NCBI RefSeq assembly: GCF_024642105.1 | Contig: NZ_JAHEBT010000052.1 | Location: 310,001 to 374,000 of the forward strand | Source of the DNA: Flavobacterium sp. | Lineage (GTDB): Bacteria > Bacteroidota > Bacteroidia > Flavobacteriales > Flavobacteriaceae | Reading direction: 5' to 3' | DNA length: 64,000 nt | In this document: positions 45,588-53,352 of the stretch, piece after piece | Position numbering within the stretch: position 1 is the first letter of the stretch | Layout of the letters: every line of letters begins with the position of its first letter | Program-made: the position numbers and the translations under genes | Notes under the pieces: generated by a model | Database searches by the model: none | Told to the model about the DNA's origin: nothing | The model's input: only the letters and a program-made list of their open reading frames with translations

Positions 45588-45633
45588 AAAATTATCATCA
45601 AAAACTAAATACATCTTACAGGTTAAAAAAATT

Positions 45634-45996
45634 ATGAACACAACTCCTGAACACAACGAACGAATCGCCAAGATGACTTTTGCTACAGTCTATCCGCTTT
45701 ACCTTGCTAAAGTGGAACGAAAAGGCAGAACCAAAGAAGAATTGCATCAAGTAATTACTTGGCTGACGGGATTTGACGATACTACACTCCTCCAACTCAT
45801 GGACGAAAAAGTGACTTTTGAAACCTTTTTTGAGAGAGCGCAGTTGAACCCAAAAGCGGAATTAATTACAGGAACCATTTGTGGTTACAAAATTGAAGAA
45901 ATTGAAAACTCCTTGACCAAACAAGTCCGGTATTTGGATAAGTTAGTCGATGAATTGGCTAAAGGCCGAAAAATGGAGAAAATTCTAAGAGCGTAA
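45634..45996 (+). CDS. DUF2200 protein
   Basis: The 120-residue cytosolic protein matches DUF2200. It is mostly helical: RIAKMTFATVYPLYLAKVERKGRT near the start, VITWLTGFDD, FFERAQLNPKAELITG, and EEIENSLTKQVRYLDKLVDELAKG at the end (cited in parts). No catalytic motif is obvious; the function is unknown. It stands alone, bounded by the MITE-like repeat and the convergent lpxH-like gene. Confidence 0.88.
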   Translation: MNTTPEHNERIAKMTFATVYPLYLAKVERKGRTKEELHQVITWLTGFDDTTLLQLMDEKVTFETFFERAQLNPKAELITGTICGYKIEEIENSLTKQVRYLDKLVDELAKGRKMEKILRA

Positions 45997-46005
45997 TTCG
46001 CTTAC

Positions 46006-46761
46006 TTATTCGTATTTTTTAATTTCGAAGGTTTCTCCATCAAAAACGCCATAGGTAAAATAAGTAATCCAATCGCCTAAATTCACGTATTCGGACTTAT
46101 TGCCTAAAGGAAAAACCATCGGTAAATGACGGTGTCCAAAAACAAGGTAATTGTAATGTTTGGTTTCGAGTTTTCGTTTGGAATACTGAATCAACCATTC
46201 GTTTTCTTCACCCAAAAATACTACATCTTCGGCACCCGAAATCAATTTGTTTTTTACCGAAAGGTATTGCGCCAAACCCACTCCCAAATCAGGATGCAAC
46301 CAACGGAAAAACCATTTAGCCACCGGATTAGTAAACACTTTTTTCATGCGTTTGTACCCTTTATCCCCAGGCCCTTTACCATCTCCATGGCCTATTAAAA
46401 AGGTTTTGTCTCCAAACGTAAATTCTTGATTGTCGCGGTATACGGGAATATTGAGTTCTTTTTGGAAATAATCTTCCATCCACAAATCGTGGTTGCCCAC
46501 AAAGAAATAAATAGGGATGCCGCTGTCGCGAATTTCGGCCAATTTGCCCAAAATACGAACAAATCCTTTTGGAACAACCGTTTTGTACTCAAACCAAAAA
46601 TCAAACAAATCACCCAATAAAAAAATAGCTTCGGCATCTTGTTTCACCTCATCCAACCAAGCCACAAATTTTTGTTCCCTTGGGAAACTCAATTTGGCTG
46701 TTGGCGCTCCAAAATGCTGATCGGAGGCGAAATATATTTTTTTGTTATTGGTTAATAGCAT
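46006..46761 (-). CDS. lpxH: UDP-2,3-diacylglucosamine diphosphatase, LpxH-like
   Basis: This calcineurin-like metallophosphoesterase (251 residues from MLLTNNKKIYFASDQHFG) cleaves UDP-2,3-diacylglucosamine to lipid X in lipid A synthesis. Metal-binding motifs are in order: SDQHFG (DxH), LLGDLFDFWFEY (GDxxD), VGNHDLWMEDY (GNHD), IGHGDG and FGHRHLP (GHxH). FDFW is characteristic of LpxH. A start at 46803 would overlap queD; 46761 gives a 10-base gap. Confidence 0.92.
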   Translation of the reverse strand: MLLTNNKKIYFASDQHFGAPTAKLSFPREQKFVAWLDEVKQDAEAIFLLGDLFDFWFEYKTVVPKGFVRILGKLAEIRDSGIPIYFFVGNHDLWMEDYFQKELNIPVYRDNQEFTFGDKTFLIGHGDGKGPGDKGYKRMKKVFTNPVAKWFFRWLHPDLGVGLAQYLSVKNKLISGAEDVVFLGEENEWLIQYSKRKLETKHYNYLVFGHRHLPMVFPLGNKSEYVNLGDWITYFTYGVFDGETFEIKKYE

Positions 46762-46771
46762 CTGTTCTGAA

Positions 46772-47224
46772 TTACAAATTATCGCTAGCAAACCACTCTG
46801 CAAATGACGAATCGGTTTCTTGTAGCTTTAAAGAAAAAAGTGCAATCCCTTGTGGTAATCTATTTTTGATGCGTTGGGCAAAATCAATTACCATATTTTC
46901 ACTTGTAGGTTGGTAATCTACTAAAATCACATGATGTCCACGCGTTTTTAGTTCGTTAGCCAACTCAATATGAGGGGTTGTTTCGTTAAAGACAGTAGCG
47001 TGGTCAAACTGATCTACAATTTCTTCTTTCACGATTTTTTTCAAATCGGTAAAGTCAATCACCATTCCAAATTTTACATCATTACGGTTCACAATAGGCT
47101 TACCAATAACCGTCACGGATAATTTATAACTGTGTCCGTGTACGTTTTTACATTTGCCATCATAGCCATATAAAGCGTGACCGGTTTCAAAACTAAATTG
47201 TTTGGTGATTCTAATATTGCTCAT
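46772..47224 (-). CDS. queD: 6-carboxytetrahydropterin synthase (QueD/PTPS family)
   Basis: The 150-residue enzyme converts dihydroneopterin triphosphate for queuosine synthesis, or acts as a pterin synthase. Zn ligands are His16 (ETGHALYG) and the His pair in NVHGHSYKL, with the catalytic Cys in GKCKNVHGH. FDHATVFN and the C-terminal ETDSSFAEW complete the active site. queCE are not in the window, so a pterin role is also possible. It lies between the small membrane protein and lpxH in one minus-strand run. Confidence 0.92.
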   Translation of the reverse strand: MSNIRITKQFSFETGHALYGYDGKCKNVHGHSYKLSVTVIGKPIVNRNDVKFGMVIDFTDLKKIVKEEIVDQFDHATVFNETTPHIELANELKTRGHHVILVDYQPTSENMVIDFAQRIKNRLPQGIALFSLKLQETDSSFAEWFASDNL

Positions 47225-47259
47225 TCCACTGTGTATTTGACTGCAAACTTACGAAATAA

Positions 47260-47427
47260 TTAAGGGTTTTGGTCTCTTTTTTTGGCACGGATATACATCC
47301 AATACGCCAATCCTACCAAAATAACAAAAGGAATAAAAGAACCTATCAAAATTCCTATTGGGTAATCTCCATCTGGAGCTTGTTTTATTTTTTGTGCAAT
47401 ATTTACTTGTTGTACTACTACTAACAT
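47260..47427 (-). CDS. Small single-pass membrane protein
   Basis: A 55-residue frame starts MLVVVQQVNIAQKIKQAPDG, followed by one hydrophobic segment (about 24-45; IGILIGSFIPFVILVGLAYW) and a basic tail (RAKKRDQNP). The start lies 10 bases after the enoyl-CoA hydratase stop and the stop lies 35 bases before queD, so it fits neatly in the operon. The positive-inside rule puts its C-terminus in the cytoplasm. No family or function recognised. Confidence 0.75.
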   Translation of the reverse strand: MLVVVQQVNIAQKIKQAPDGDYPIGILIGSFIPFVILVGLAYWMYIRAKKRDQNP

Positions 47428-47437
47428 ACTACTTATT

Positions 47438-48205
47438 TTATTTTTTAAAGGATGCCAAGGCCGTTTTAGTTACTTCAGAAAGCACTAATTTCCCAGTGAT
47501 TGCTGCTCTTTCAACTAATAAAGTATCCCAATGTCCTGTTCCTTCCCACAATACTTTTTTCATAGCAGTTACCGCTTCTGGATTATAGGTTGCGAGTTGG
47601 TGTGCCAATTCAGTTACTGCCTGATCTAATTTTTCAATGGATTCAAAAGTATTGGCATACAACCCTTTTTCTTTCGCCCAAGCCGCTGATTTCCATTCTT
47701 GAGCTGTTAAAGATAATTCTGCCATAGCCGTTTTTCCTATCTTTCTGGATACGGCAGGTTCAATCACAAAAGGTCCGATACCAATCGCTAATTCCGATAA
47801 TTTTATGCTTGCTTCTTGGCTCGCCAAAACATAATCACAAGCTGCTGCAATACCTACACCTCCGCCAACTGTTTTCCCTTGCACACGACCTATGATGAAT
47901 TTAGGGCATTTTCGCATGGCATTAATCAAATGAGCAAATCCTGAAAAGAACGTTTTTCCTTCCGTTTCGTTGGTCACCGCAAGTAATTCATCAAAAGAAG
48001 CACCGGCACAAAAAGCAGCAGTACCTTGGCTTTTTAAAACCACCACCGCCACATCTGGACTTTGTCCCAAAGTCTCGATAGTCTTGGTTAATTCATGCAA
48101 CAACTGGGCAGGAAAAGAATTACTGGCAGGATGCCCAAATTCAATTGTAGCGATTGTAGCATCGATAGAAATGGAAATAGAACCTGTAGCGTTTTGTATT
48201 GCCAT
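47438..48205 (-). CDS. Enoyl-CoA hydratase/isomerase family protein
   Basis: The 255-residue crotonase-fold protein has the oxyanion-hole segments CAGASFDELLAV (about 67-78) and GKTVGGGVGIAAACDYVLAS (about 109-128). The place of the first catalytic Glu (GG..G...) carries Gly-Val-Gly-Ile-Ala-Ala. The second-Glu place shows AIGIGPFVIEPAVSRKIG. Members hydrate, isomerise or split acyl-CoAs; I cannot name this one's substrate. It may belong to the methylglutaconyl-CoA hydratase branch found in Bacteroidetes. It leads the run with the small membrane protein, queD and lpxH. Confidence 0.88.
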   Translation of the reverse strand: MAIQNATGSISISIDATIATIEFGHPASNSFPAQLLHELTKTIETLGQSPDVAVVVLKSQGTAAFCAGASFDELLAVTNETEGKTFFSGFAHLINAMRKCPKFIIGRVQGKTVGGGVGIAAACDYVLASQEASIKLSELAIGIGPFVIEPAVSRKIGKTAMAELSLTAQEWKSAAWAKEKGLYANTFESIEKLDQAVTELAHQLATYNPEAVTAMKKVLWEGTGHWDTLLVERAAITGKLVLSEVTKTALASFKK

Positions 48206-48312
48206 AGCAGAAATTTTAATGTAAAGTTAAAACTATTCTGTTAGTTTGTTCTTTTTTTGAAAAGAATGGCGTGGTTTTTTTCGGCAATTAGGAATTTAAA
48301 ACTAAATTAAGC

Positions 48313-48320
48313 TATATTTG
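48313..48320 (+). promoter_or_regulatory. -10 element of the tRNA-Ala promoter
   Basis: TATATTTG, 11 bases before the tRNA 5' end. Confidence 0.65.
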
Positions 48321-48331
48321 TCGCCTGCATT

Positions 48332-48405
48332 GGGGATGTAGCTCAGTTGGCTAGAGTGCTTGACTGGCAGTCAAGAGGTCGTGGGTTCGAGCCCCATCTT
48401 CTCCA
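48332..48405 (+). tRNA. tRNA-Ala (anticodon GGC)
   Basis: The 74-nt cloverleaf has acceptor GGGGATG/CTTCTCC (with the alanine identity pair G3-U70 and a T-T mismatch at 6-67), D arm GCTCAGTTGGCTAGAGT, anticodon stem CTTGA/TCAAG with loop CTGGCAG, and T arm GTGGGTTCGAGCCCCAT. CCA is not encoded. The direct repeat of the accessory segment begins 7 bases after it. Confidence 0.95.
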
Positions 48406-48415
48406 CAGTCGTACC

Positions 48416-48449
48416 AATGACCTTAAATTCAGTTTTAAGGTCATTTTTT
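48416..48449 (+). terminator. Terminator after tRNA-Ala (repeat-borne)
   Basis: AATGACCTTAAA and TTTAAGGTCATT form a 12-bp stem around TTCAGT, followed by T residues. The same hairpin follows xylA and the Fic gene. Confidence 0.9.
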
Positions 48450-48525
48450 ATTTTATATTGAACCTATAACCATCAGAAAATCAATTACTTGATTCGATTT
48501 TAAATCTATACCGTCCACAAACGCC

Positions 48526-48556
48526 AAACTCCTTAATCTCTTAAGGAGTTTTTTTT
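48526..48556 (+). terminator. Second terminator in the left repeat
   Basis: AACTCCTTAA and TTAAGGAGTT around TCTC, then a T-run. In the right copy the stem is imperfect. Confidence 0.8.
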
Positions 48557-48671
48557 GTACCTATTGGAAAAATTTTTGAGTATATTTGAGTTAGTTCAAA
48601 GTCAGGAAACTTTTTGTAGAGGAGTTTGAATTACTAGGCACGAGCAAGATGCTCGCGCCAGCAGGAGAATA

Positions 48672-48890
48672 TTCTTAGAGCAATGTAGAGAGAAAAATCT
48701 AGAACCAGGAAAAGATATAGGCTTTCTATCTTATAATGAAACCCCTATGAAAAAATTTATTTATAAAGGAATTTCGGTTATATCTACTGATTTCAAAGAA
48801 TTAGGAACTAAAGGTGCGGAATTTATTACTAAAGACGAACCGATGCAGCATTGCGTATCAACAAAATTAATATTAAGAGAATCATTATAA
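48672..48890 (+). pseudogene. 3' remnant of a LacI/GntR-type sugar regulator
   Basis: In the frame ending at TAA 48888-48890 the sequence reads FLEQCREKNLEPGKDIGFLS, then YNETPMKKFIYKGISVISTD, and ends LILRESL. This matches the C-terminal end of a periplasmic-binding-like effector domain (family 1/3) found on LacI regulators and on the GntR-type XylR group of Bacteroidetes. The frame is open only back to 48630, without a start codon, and no HTH is present. Some 70 of about 340 residues survive. The break point coincides with a small CGAGCA/TGCTCG hairpin (48641-48655) at the edge of the direct repeat. It ends 2 bases before xylB, so the intact gene probably headed the operon. Confidence 0.8.
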
Positions 48891-48892
48891 GT

Positions 48893-50377
48893 ATGTATTA
48901 CATTGGGTATGATATAGGAAGTTCTTCTGTCAAAGTAGCCTTGGTAGAAGCCACTACAGGAAAGAAAATAATAACAATTAGCGAACCACAAGAAGAAATG
49001 CCTATAACTTCTTATCATAAAGATTGGGCAGAACAAGATCCTGAAGTTTGGTGGGAATACATTTGTATAGCAACAAAAAGAGCTATCAAAGAAGCTAATG
49101 TTGATGCATCAAAAATTTTAGGAGTCGGAATATCATATCAAATGCATGGATTAGTTGTAGTTGATAAAGAAGGTAACTCTTTGCGAAATTCAATTATTTG
49201 GTGTGATAGCAGAGCTGTAGAAATTGGAAATAAAGCTTTTTCTGAAATCGGCGAACAAAAGTGTGCTGAACATTTATTGAATTCTCCGGGTAACTTTACC
49301 GCTTCTAAATTAAAATGGGTAAAGGATAATGAACCGGAAGTATATGATAAAATATACAAATTTATGCTGCCAGGAGATTTTATAGCTTATAAATTGACAG
49401 GGGTACTGACTACAACTAAAAATGGGTTGTCAGAAGGAATGCTCTGGAATTACAAAGAAAACAAGGTAGCGAATTGGCTATTAGATTATTACGAAATACA
49501 CCAATCATTGATTCCTACAATTGTTGAAAATTTTTCAAATCAAGGTGAATTACATTTTGAAGGGGCTAATGCTACAGGTCTTCCTTTAGGTATCCCTGTA
49601 GTTTATAGAGCTGGCGATCAACCTAACAATGCTTTATCATTGAATATTTTAAAACCTGGAGAAGTAGCTGCTACAGGTGGAACCTCTGGAGTTATATACG
49701 CAGTTACAGAAAAATTGAAATCAAAAGAAACTTCAAGAATAAATAGTTTTGTACATGTCAATTACACCAACGAAAATCCTATGGTAGGCAAACTTTTATG
49801 TATTAATGGAGCTGGAATCCAATACAGATGGTTGAAGAATCATAGTGTAGTAGATTCATACGAAAATATGAATAGAAAAGCTTCAAAAGTACCTGTTGGT
49901 TCAGATGGAGTGATTGTAATTCCTTTTGGGAATGGTGCAGAAAGAATGTTAAACAACAAAAATGTAGATAGTCATATATTGAATTTAAATTTCAACAAAC
50001 ACAGTCATGGTCATTTATATAGAGCTGCTTTAGAAGGTATCGCTTTTTCATTTGTCTATGGAATGGAAATTTTAAAAAATGATAATACAGAGATTAAAGT
50101 AATTCGTGCGGGAAATGACAATTTGTTTCGTTCTGAAATTTTTTCCAACACAGTCGCTACACTCATAGGGCATGAAATTGAAATTTACAACACAACCGGA
50201 GCTGTTGGTGCAGCTAGAGCTGTTGGTCTACAAGATAGTAATTATGAAAAATTTGGCGAAAACATTTTAAAGAATGACCATGTGATAACTTATCTGCCAT
50301 TAAAAAATAGTGACCCTTATATAGAGGCATATAAAAATTGGAAAAAAGAATTAGAAATAATATTAAACAATAAATAA
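48893..50377 (+). CDS. xylB: Xylulokinase
   Basis: XylB phosphorylates D-xylulose to xylulose 5-phosphate. From MYYIGYDIGSSSVKVAL it has 494 residues, standard for the FGGY family. Visible elements: the N-terminal phosphate motif DIGSSSVKVALVE, GISYQMHGLVVVD, SIIWCDSRA, the catalytic Asp region YRAGDQPNNAL and the C-terminal ATP site RAGNDNLFRSEIFSNTVA. The start follows the regulator remnant by 2 bases; the upstream reading from 48851 lies inside that remnant. xylA begins 6 bases after its stop. Confidence 0.95.
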   Translation: MYYIGYDIGSSSVKVALVEATTGKKIITISEPQEEMPITSYHKDWAEQDPEVWWEYICIATKRAIKEANVDASKILGVGISYQMHGLVVVDKEGNSLRNSIIWCDSRAVEIGNKAFSEIGEQKCAEHLLNSPGNFTASKLKWVKDNEPEVYDKIYKFMLPGDFIAYKLTGVLTTTKNGLSEGMLWNYKENKVANWLLDYYEIHQSLIPTIVENFSNQGELHFEGANATGLPLGIPVVYRAGDQPNNALSLNILKPGEVAATGGTSGVIYAVTEKLKSKETSRINSFVHVNYTNENPMVGKLLCINGAGIQYRWLKNHSVVDSYENMNRKASKVPVGSDGVIVIPFGNGAERMLNNKNVDSHILNLNFNKHSHGHLYRAALEGIAFSFVYGMEILKNDNTEIKVIRAGNDNLFRSEIFSNTVATLIGHEIEIYNTTGAVGAARAVGLQDSNYEKFGENILKNDHVITYLPLKNSDPYIEAYKNWKKELEIILNNK

Positions 50378-50383
50378 CATAAT

Positions 50384-51709
50384 ATGATAGTTTTAGGCAA
50401 TAAAGAGTATTATAAGGGAATTGGTCAAATTCAATTCGAGGGGAAGGATTCCGACAATCCTTTGGCATTTAAATATTACAACCCAGATCAAGTAGTTGCT
50501 GGAAAAACAATGCGTGAGCATTTTAAATTTGCAATAGCTTATTGGCATACCTTCTGTGGCCAAGGCTCAGACCCTTTTGGTCCAGGGACACAATCTTTTG
50601 CATGGGATCAATCTTCAGACCCTATTCAAGCTGCAAAAGATAAAGCAGATGCTGCATTTGAATTTATTAGTAAAATGGGATTTGATTATTTCTGTTTTCA
50701 TGATTATGATTTAATTCAAGAGGGAGCAACCTTTTCTGAATCAGAAAATCGTTTAAATATCATTACCGATTATTTGAAAGAAAAAAAAGCTGCTTCAGGG
50801 ATAAAATTACTTTGGGGAACAGCGAATTGTTTTTCAAATCCCCGTTATATGAATGGTGCTGCAACTAATCCTGATTTTAATGTTTTAGCAAGAGCAGGAG
50901 GACAAATAAAATTGGCTTTAGATGCAACCATTGCCTTAAGTGGTGAAAATTATGTTTTTTGGGGAGGTCGTGAAGGATACATGACATTATTAAACACAGA
51001 CATGAAAAGAGAATTAGACCACATGGGACAATTCTTAATTCAGGCTAGAGATTATGCAAGAGCACAAGGTTTTAAAGGAAATTTCTTTATAGAGCCTAAA
51101 CCAATGGAACCTATGAAACACCAATACGATTTTGATTGTGCTACTGCTATAGGCTTCTTACATGAATATGGTCTAGAAAAAGATTTTAAAATGAACATTG
51201 AAGTAAACCATGCAACATTAGCGCAACACACTTTTCAACACGAAATAGCAACTGCTGCTAAATATGGTATGTTAGGAAGTTTAGATGCTAATAGAGGTGA
51301 CTATCAAAATGGATGGGATACAGACCAATTCCCAAATAATATTCAAGAAACAACCGAAGCAATGTTGGTGTTTTTAAAAGCAGGCGGATTACAAGGTGGT
51401 GGAATAAATTTTGACGCAAAAATCAGAAGAAATTCTACAGATATGGAGGATGTTTTCTTAGCTCACATTGGAGGTGCAGACACCTTTGCAAGAGCCTTAT
51501 TGACCGCTGATAAAATCATTTCTTCTTCACCTTACGAATCGTTAAGAAAGCAACGTTACAGTTCTTTTGATTCTGGAAATGGAAAAGCATTTGAAGAAGG
51601 AAAACTAGATTTGAAAGCATTATATAAAATTGCACAAGAAAATGGAGAACTTCCGCTTCAAAGTGGTAAACAAGAATTGTTTGAAAATATTATAAATCAA
51701 TACATATAA
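50384..51709 (+). CDS. xylA: Xylose isomerase
   Basis: XylA converts D-xylose to D-xylulose with two divalent metals. The 441-residue protein is a class II enzyme. The TIM-barrel site shows FCFHDYDL (catalytic His and Asp), [26 protein letters not shown] (metal Glu), [18 protein letters not shown] (metal Glu and His) and GSLDANRGD. It is co-transcribed with xylB. No xylose transporter gene is in the segment. Two terminators follow. Confidence 0.97.
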   Translation: MIVLGNKEYYKGIGQIQFEGKDSDNPLAFKYYNPDQVVAGKTMREHFKFAIAYWHTFCGQGSDPFGPGTQSFAWDQSSDPIQAAKDKADAAFEFISKMGFDYFCFHDYDLIQEGATFSESENRLNIITDYLKEKKAASGIKLLWGTANCFSNPRYMNGAATNPDFNVLARAGGQIKLALDATIALSGENYVFWGGREGYMTLLNTDMKRELDHMGQFLIQARDYARAQGFKGNFFIEPKPMEPMKHQYDFDCATAIGFLHEYGLEKDFKMNIEVNHATLAQHTFQHEIATAAKYGMLGSLDANRGDYQNGWDTDQFPNNIQETTEAMLVFLKAGGLQGGGINFDAKIRRNSTDMEDVFLAHIGGADTFARALLTADKIISSSPYESLRKQRYSSFDSGNGKAFEEGKLDLKALYKIAQENGELPLQSGKQELFENIINQYI

Positions 51710-51742
51710 AAAGTTATTTCTAATTGTCATAAATTATTATTT

Positions 51743-51773
51743 GACCTTAAATTCAGTTTTAAGGTCATTTTTT
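51743..51773 (+). terminator. Terminator after xylA, third copy of the repeat hairpin
   Basis: GACCTTAAA/TTTAAGGTC around TTCAGT and a T-run, identical to the hairpins at 48416 and 53156. Only this part of the repeat is present here. Confidence 0.88.
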
Positions 51774-51847
51774 ATTTTACATCAAACTTACAACTATAAT
51801 ATTATCAACTAATTAACATAAAATAATTTATACTACCAGCAGTAATT

Positions 51848-51879
51848 AAAAAACCTCAAGAGAAACCTTGAGGTTTTTT
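51848..51879. terminator. Second terminator after xylA
   Basis: AACCTCAAG and CTTGAGGTT with flanking A- and T-runs; usable in both directions. Confidence 0.82.
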
Positions 51880-51997
51880 ATGGGCTTTTTTCAAATTTTC
51901 ACAAAATTCTAACTATCAAAATTCTTAAAGACCAACAAACTCAAACCTTATTTTCATTTTAATCAAAACTCATATTATAAACAGGATGAACATATTT

Positions 51998-52029
51998 AAT
52001 ATTTTTAAGGTTAAAACCTTAAAAATATT
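51998..52029. promoter_or_regulatory. Perfect 15-bp palindrome, candidate operator of the HTH/Fic pair
   Basis: AATATTTTTAAGGTT (51998-52012), AA, then AACCTTAAAAATATT (52015-52029). It lies 57 bases upstream of the HTH gene and shares the core AAGGT/ACCTT with the two downstream boxes. There is no T-run beyond the T-rich tract at 52028-52034, so a weak terminator role cannot be excluded. Confidence 0.65.
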
Positions 52030-52034
52030 TTTTT

Positions 52035-52086
52035 ATTTCAGGTAATAACCTTAAATTTGTATTGTACATTTCAGGTAATAGCCTTA
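52035..52086 (+). promoter_or_regulatory. Two 19-bp direct boxes flanking the promoter and start codon
   Basis: ATTTCAGGTAATAACCTTA (52035-52053) and ATTTCAGGTAATAGCCTTA (52068-52086) differ at one base and are 33 bp apart, about three helical turns. The first contains the half sites AGGT/ACCT. The second ends on the A of the ATG of the HTH gene. They bracket the predicted -10 element. Confidence 0.7.
52052..52059 (+). promoter_or_regulatory. -10 element of the HTH/Fic operon
   Basis: TAAATTTG matches TAnnTTTG and lies between the two 19-bp boxes, so a bound repressor would cover it. Confidence 0.6.
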
Positions 52087-52550
52087 TGAAAAACAACAAA
52101 CAGCAATTGCTTTTACAGCAAATCGATAATAAATTAGAGTCTTTCAAGGATTTGAAAGCAACAGTAGTGCCAACAAAAGGTTGGATCAATACCTTTCGTA
52201 CAGCATTAAAAATGTCGTTACGCCAATTGGGTAATCGTTTAAATATTGCACCACAAAGCACAAAAGAAATTGAAGAACGGGAAGCTAATGGCACAATTAC
52301 CTTAAACTCATTGCGCGACGTAGCCAATGCTATGGATATGCAGTTAGTATATGGATTTGTTTCAAAACACAAATCGTTAGAGCAAATGATTGAAAAACGT
52401 GCAAAAGAATTAGCACTCGAAATTGTGATGCGTACGAACAATACAATGACATTGGAAGACCAACAAAATTCTAAGGAACGCATCGAAAAAGCCATTGCTC
52501 AAAAAACAAATGAAATTAAAAATGAAATGCCTAAATATTTATGGGATTAA
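52086..52550 (+). CDS. Mobile mystery protein A (HTH regulator/antitoxin candidate)
   Basis: The 154-residue protein (MKNNKQQLLLQQIDNKLESF) matches the family known as mobile mystery protein A. An Xre-like helix-turn-helix lies at about 33-100: WINTFRTALKMSLRQLGNRL, NIAPQSTKEIEEREANGT, LNSLRDVANAMDMQLVYGF. The C-terminal helix (about 105-150) may contact the partner. I chose ATG 52086, which the second 19-bp box overlaps. The Fic gene starts 10 bases before this gene ends. By family rule the pair occurs together, often in mobile contexts; this protein probably represses its own operon. Confidence 0.9.
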   Translation: MKNNKQQLLLQQIDNKLESFKDLKATVVPTKGWINTFRTALKMSLRQLGNRLNIAPQSTKEIEEREANGTITLNSLRDVANAMDMQLVYGFVSKHKSLEQMIEKRAKELALEIVMRTNNTMTLEDQQNSKERIEKAIAQKTNEIKNEMPKYLWD

Positions 52551-53137
52551 AGATTGAATATATAGACGGTCAAACTCCTTTAAATGACGAGGAAAAAAAT
52601 GGATTGCGAATTCCTTCTATCACTACTCGTAAAGAATTAGACGAATTTGAGCAACTCAATATCGAGAAAGCCATTCAATGGACTTTTGGTAAAAAAATAA
52701 AAACAGAACAACTGTTTTCGGAAAAATTCATCAAAGACCTACATAAGCGTATGTATGGCGATGTCTGGAAATGGGCAGGAACTTTTAGAAACTCTGAAAA
52801 GAATATAGGTATCAAAAGTTATCTCATAGCCATTGAACTGAAGCAGTTATTAGATGATGCTATTTTTTGGAAAGAAAACAACACTTATAATTCAGAAGAA
52901 TTAGCCATTCGATTTAAACATCGTTTGGTAAGCATTCATTGTTTTGCAAACGGAAATGGAAGACATTCACGTCTAATGGCTGATTTAATAATGGAAAAAT
53001 TATACAGTAGTAAATTCTTTTCTTGGGGTAGTACTAATTTAGTAAAAGAGACCGAAACAAGAAGCAACTACATACAAGCAGTTCGAAAAGCAGATAACAA
53101 CGATATTGAGCCTCTAATTGCTTTTGCAAAATCCTAA
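52541..53137 (+). CDS. Mobile mystery protein B (Fic-family protein)
   Basis: The 198-residue protein has a Fic core (about 50-175). The signature at 133-144 reads HCFANGNGRHSR against the Fic consensus HPFx(D/E)GNGRxxR: the catalytic His133 and both Arg are kept, but the Mg-binding acidic residue is Asn137 and Pro is Cys134. FLAP-like KNIGIKSYLI lies near 87-96. Fic proteins usually transfer AMP to Ser/Thr/Tyr of target proteins. The acidic-to-Asn change may alter the nucleotide or lower activity. It overlaps the HTH gene by 10 bases. A toxin role is an inference. Confidence 0.9.
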   Translation: MGLKIEYIDGQTPLNDEEKNGLRIPSITTRKELDEFEQLNIEKAIQWTFGKKIKTEQLFSEKFIKDLHKRMYGDVWKWAGTFRNSEKNIGIKSYLIAIELKQLLDDAIFWKENNTYNSEELAIRFKHRLVSIHCFANGNGRHSRLMADLIMEKLYSSKFFSWGSTNLVKETETRSNYIQAVRKADNNDIEPLIAFAKS

Positions 53138-53152
53138 GTGCTCACAAGTTAA

Positions 53153-53352
53153 ACCAATGACCTTAAATTCAGTTTTAAGGTCATTTTTTATTTTATATCG
53201 AAACCATAACCATCAGAAAGTCAATCACTTGATTTAATTTTAAATCTATACCGTGCACAAACACCAAACTGCTTAAGAAATTAAGGAGTTTTTTTGTACC
53301 TGTTGGAAAAATTTCTGAGTATATTTGAGTTAGCTCAAAGTCAGGAGACTTT
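53153..53352 (+). repeat. Right direct repeat of the xyl/Fic segment
   Basis: Collinear with 48413-48613. Its first hairpin (AATGACCTTAAA/TTTAAGGTCATT) terminates the Fic operon. The second hairpin is degenerate (CTGCTTAAG...TTAAGGAG). The TATATTTG element is retained near 53321. Confidence 0.9.

Larger units (their letters stand above)
48413..48613 (+). repeat. Left direct repeat of the xyl/Fic segment, about 200 bp
   Basis: This copy and 53153-53352 are collinear with roughly 90% identity and differ by one base in length; they are 4.74 kb apart. Each holds two terminator hairpins and a TATATTTG -10-like element (48581-48588 here). A 31-base piece also occurs at 51743-51773, and a diverged piece at 56701-56782. 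Confidence 0.9.

Noticed and set aside
48761..49036. Minus-strand open frame across the regulator remnant and xylB start
   Set aside because: It is antisense to xylB and to sequence that reads as a sugar-regulator C-terminus in the forward frame; no family features.
52019..52495. Minus-strand 158-residue frame opposite the HTH gene
   Set aside because: Antisense shadow; the forward frame matches mobile mystery protein A with promoter and operators.
48332..53352. Classical integrative element attached at tRNA-Ala
   Set aside because: No integrase gene, and the right repeat does not contain a copy of the tRNA 3' end. The repeats start after the tRNA.
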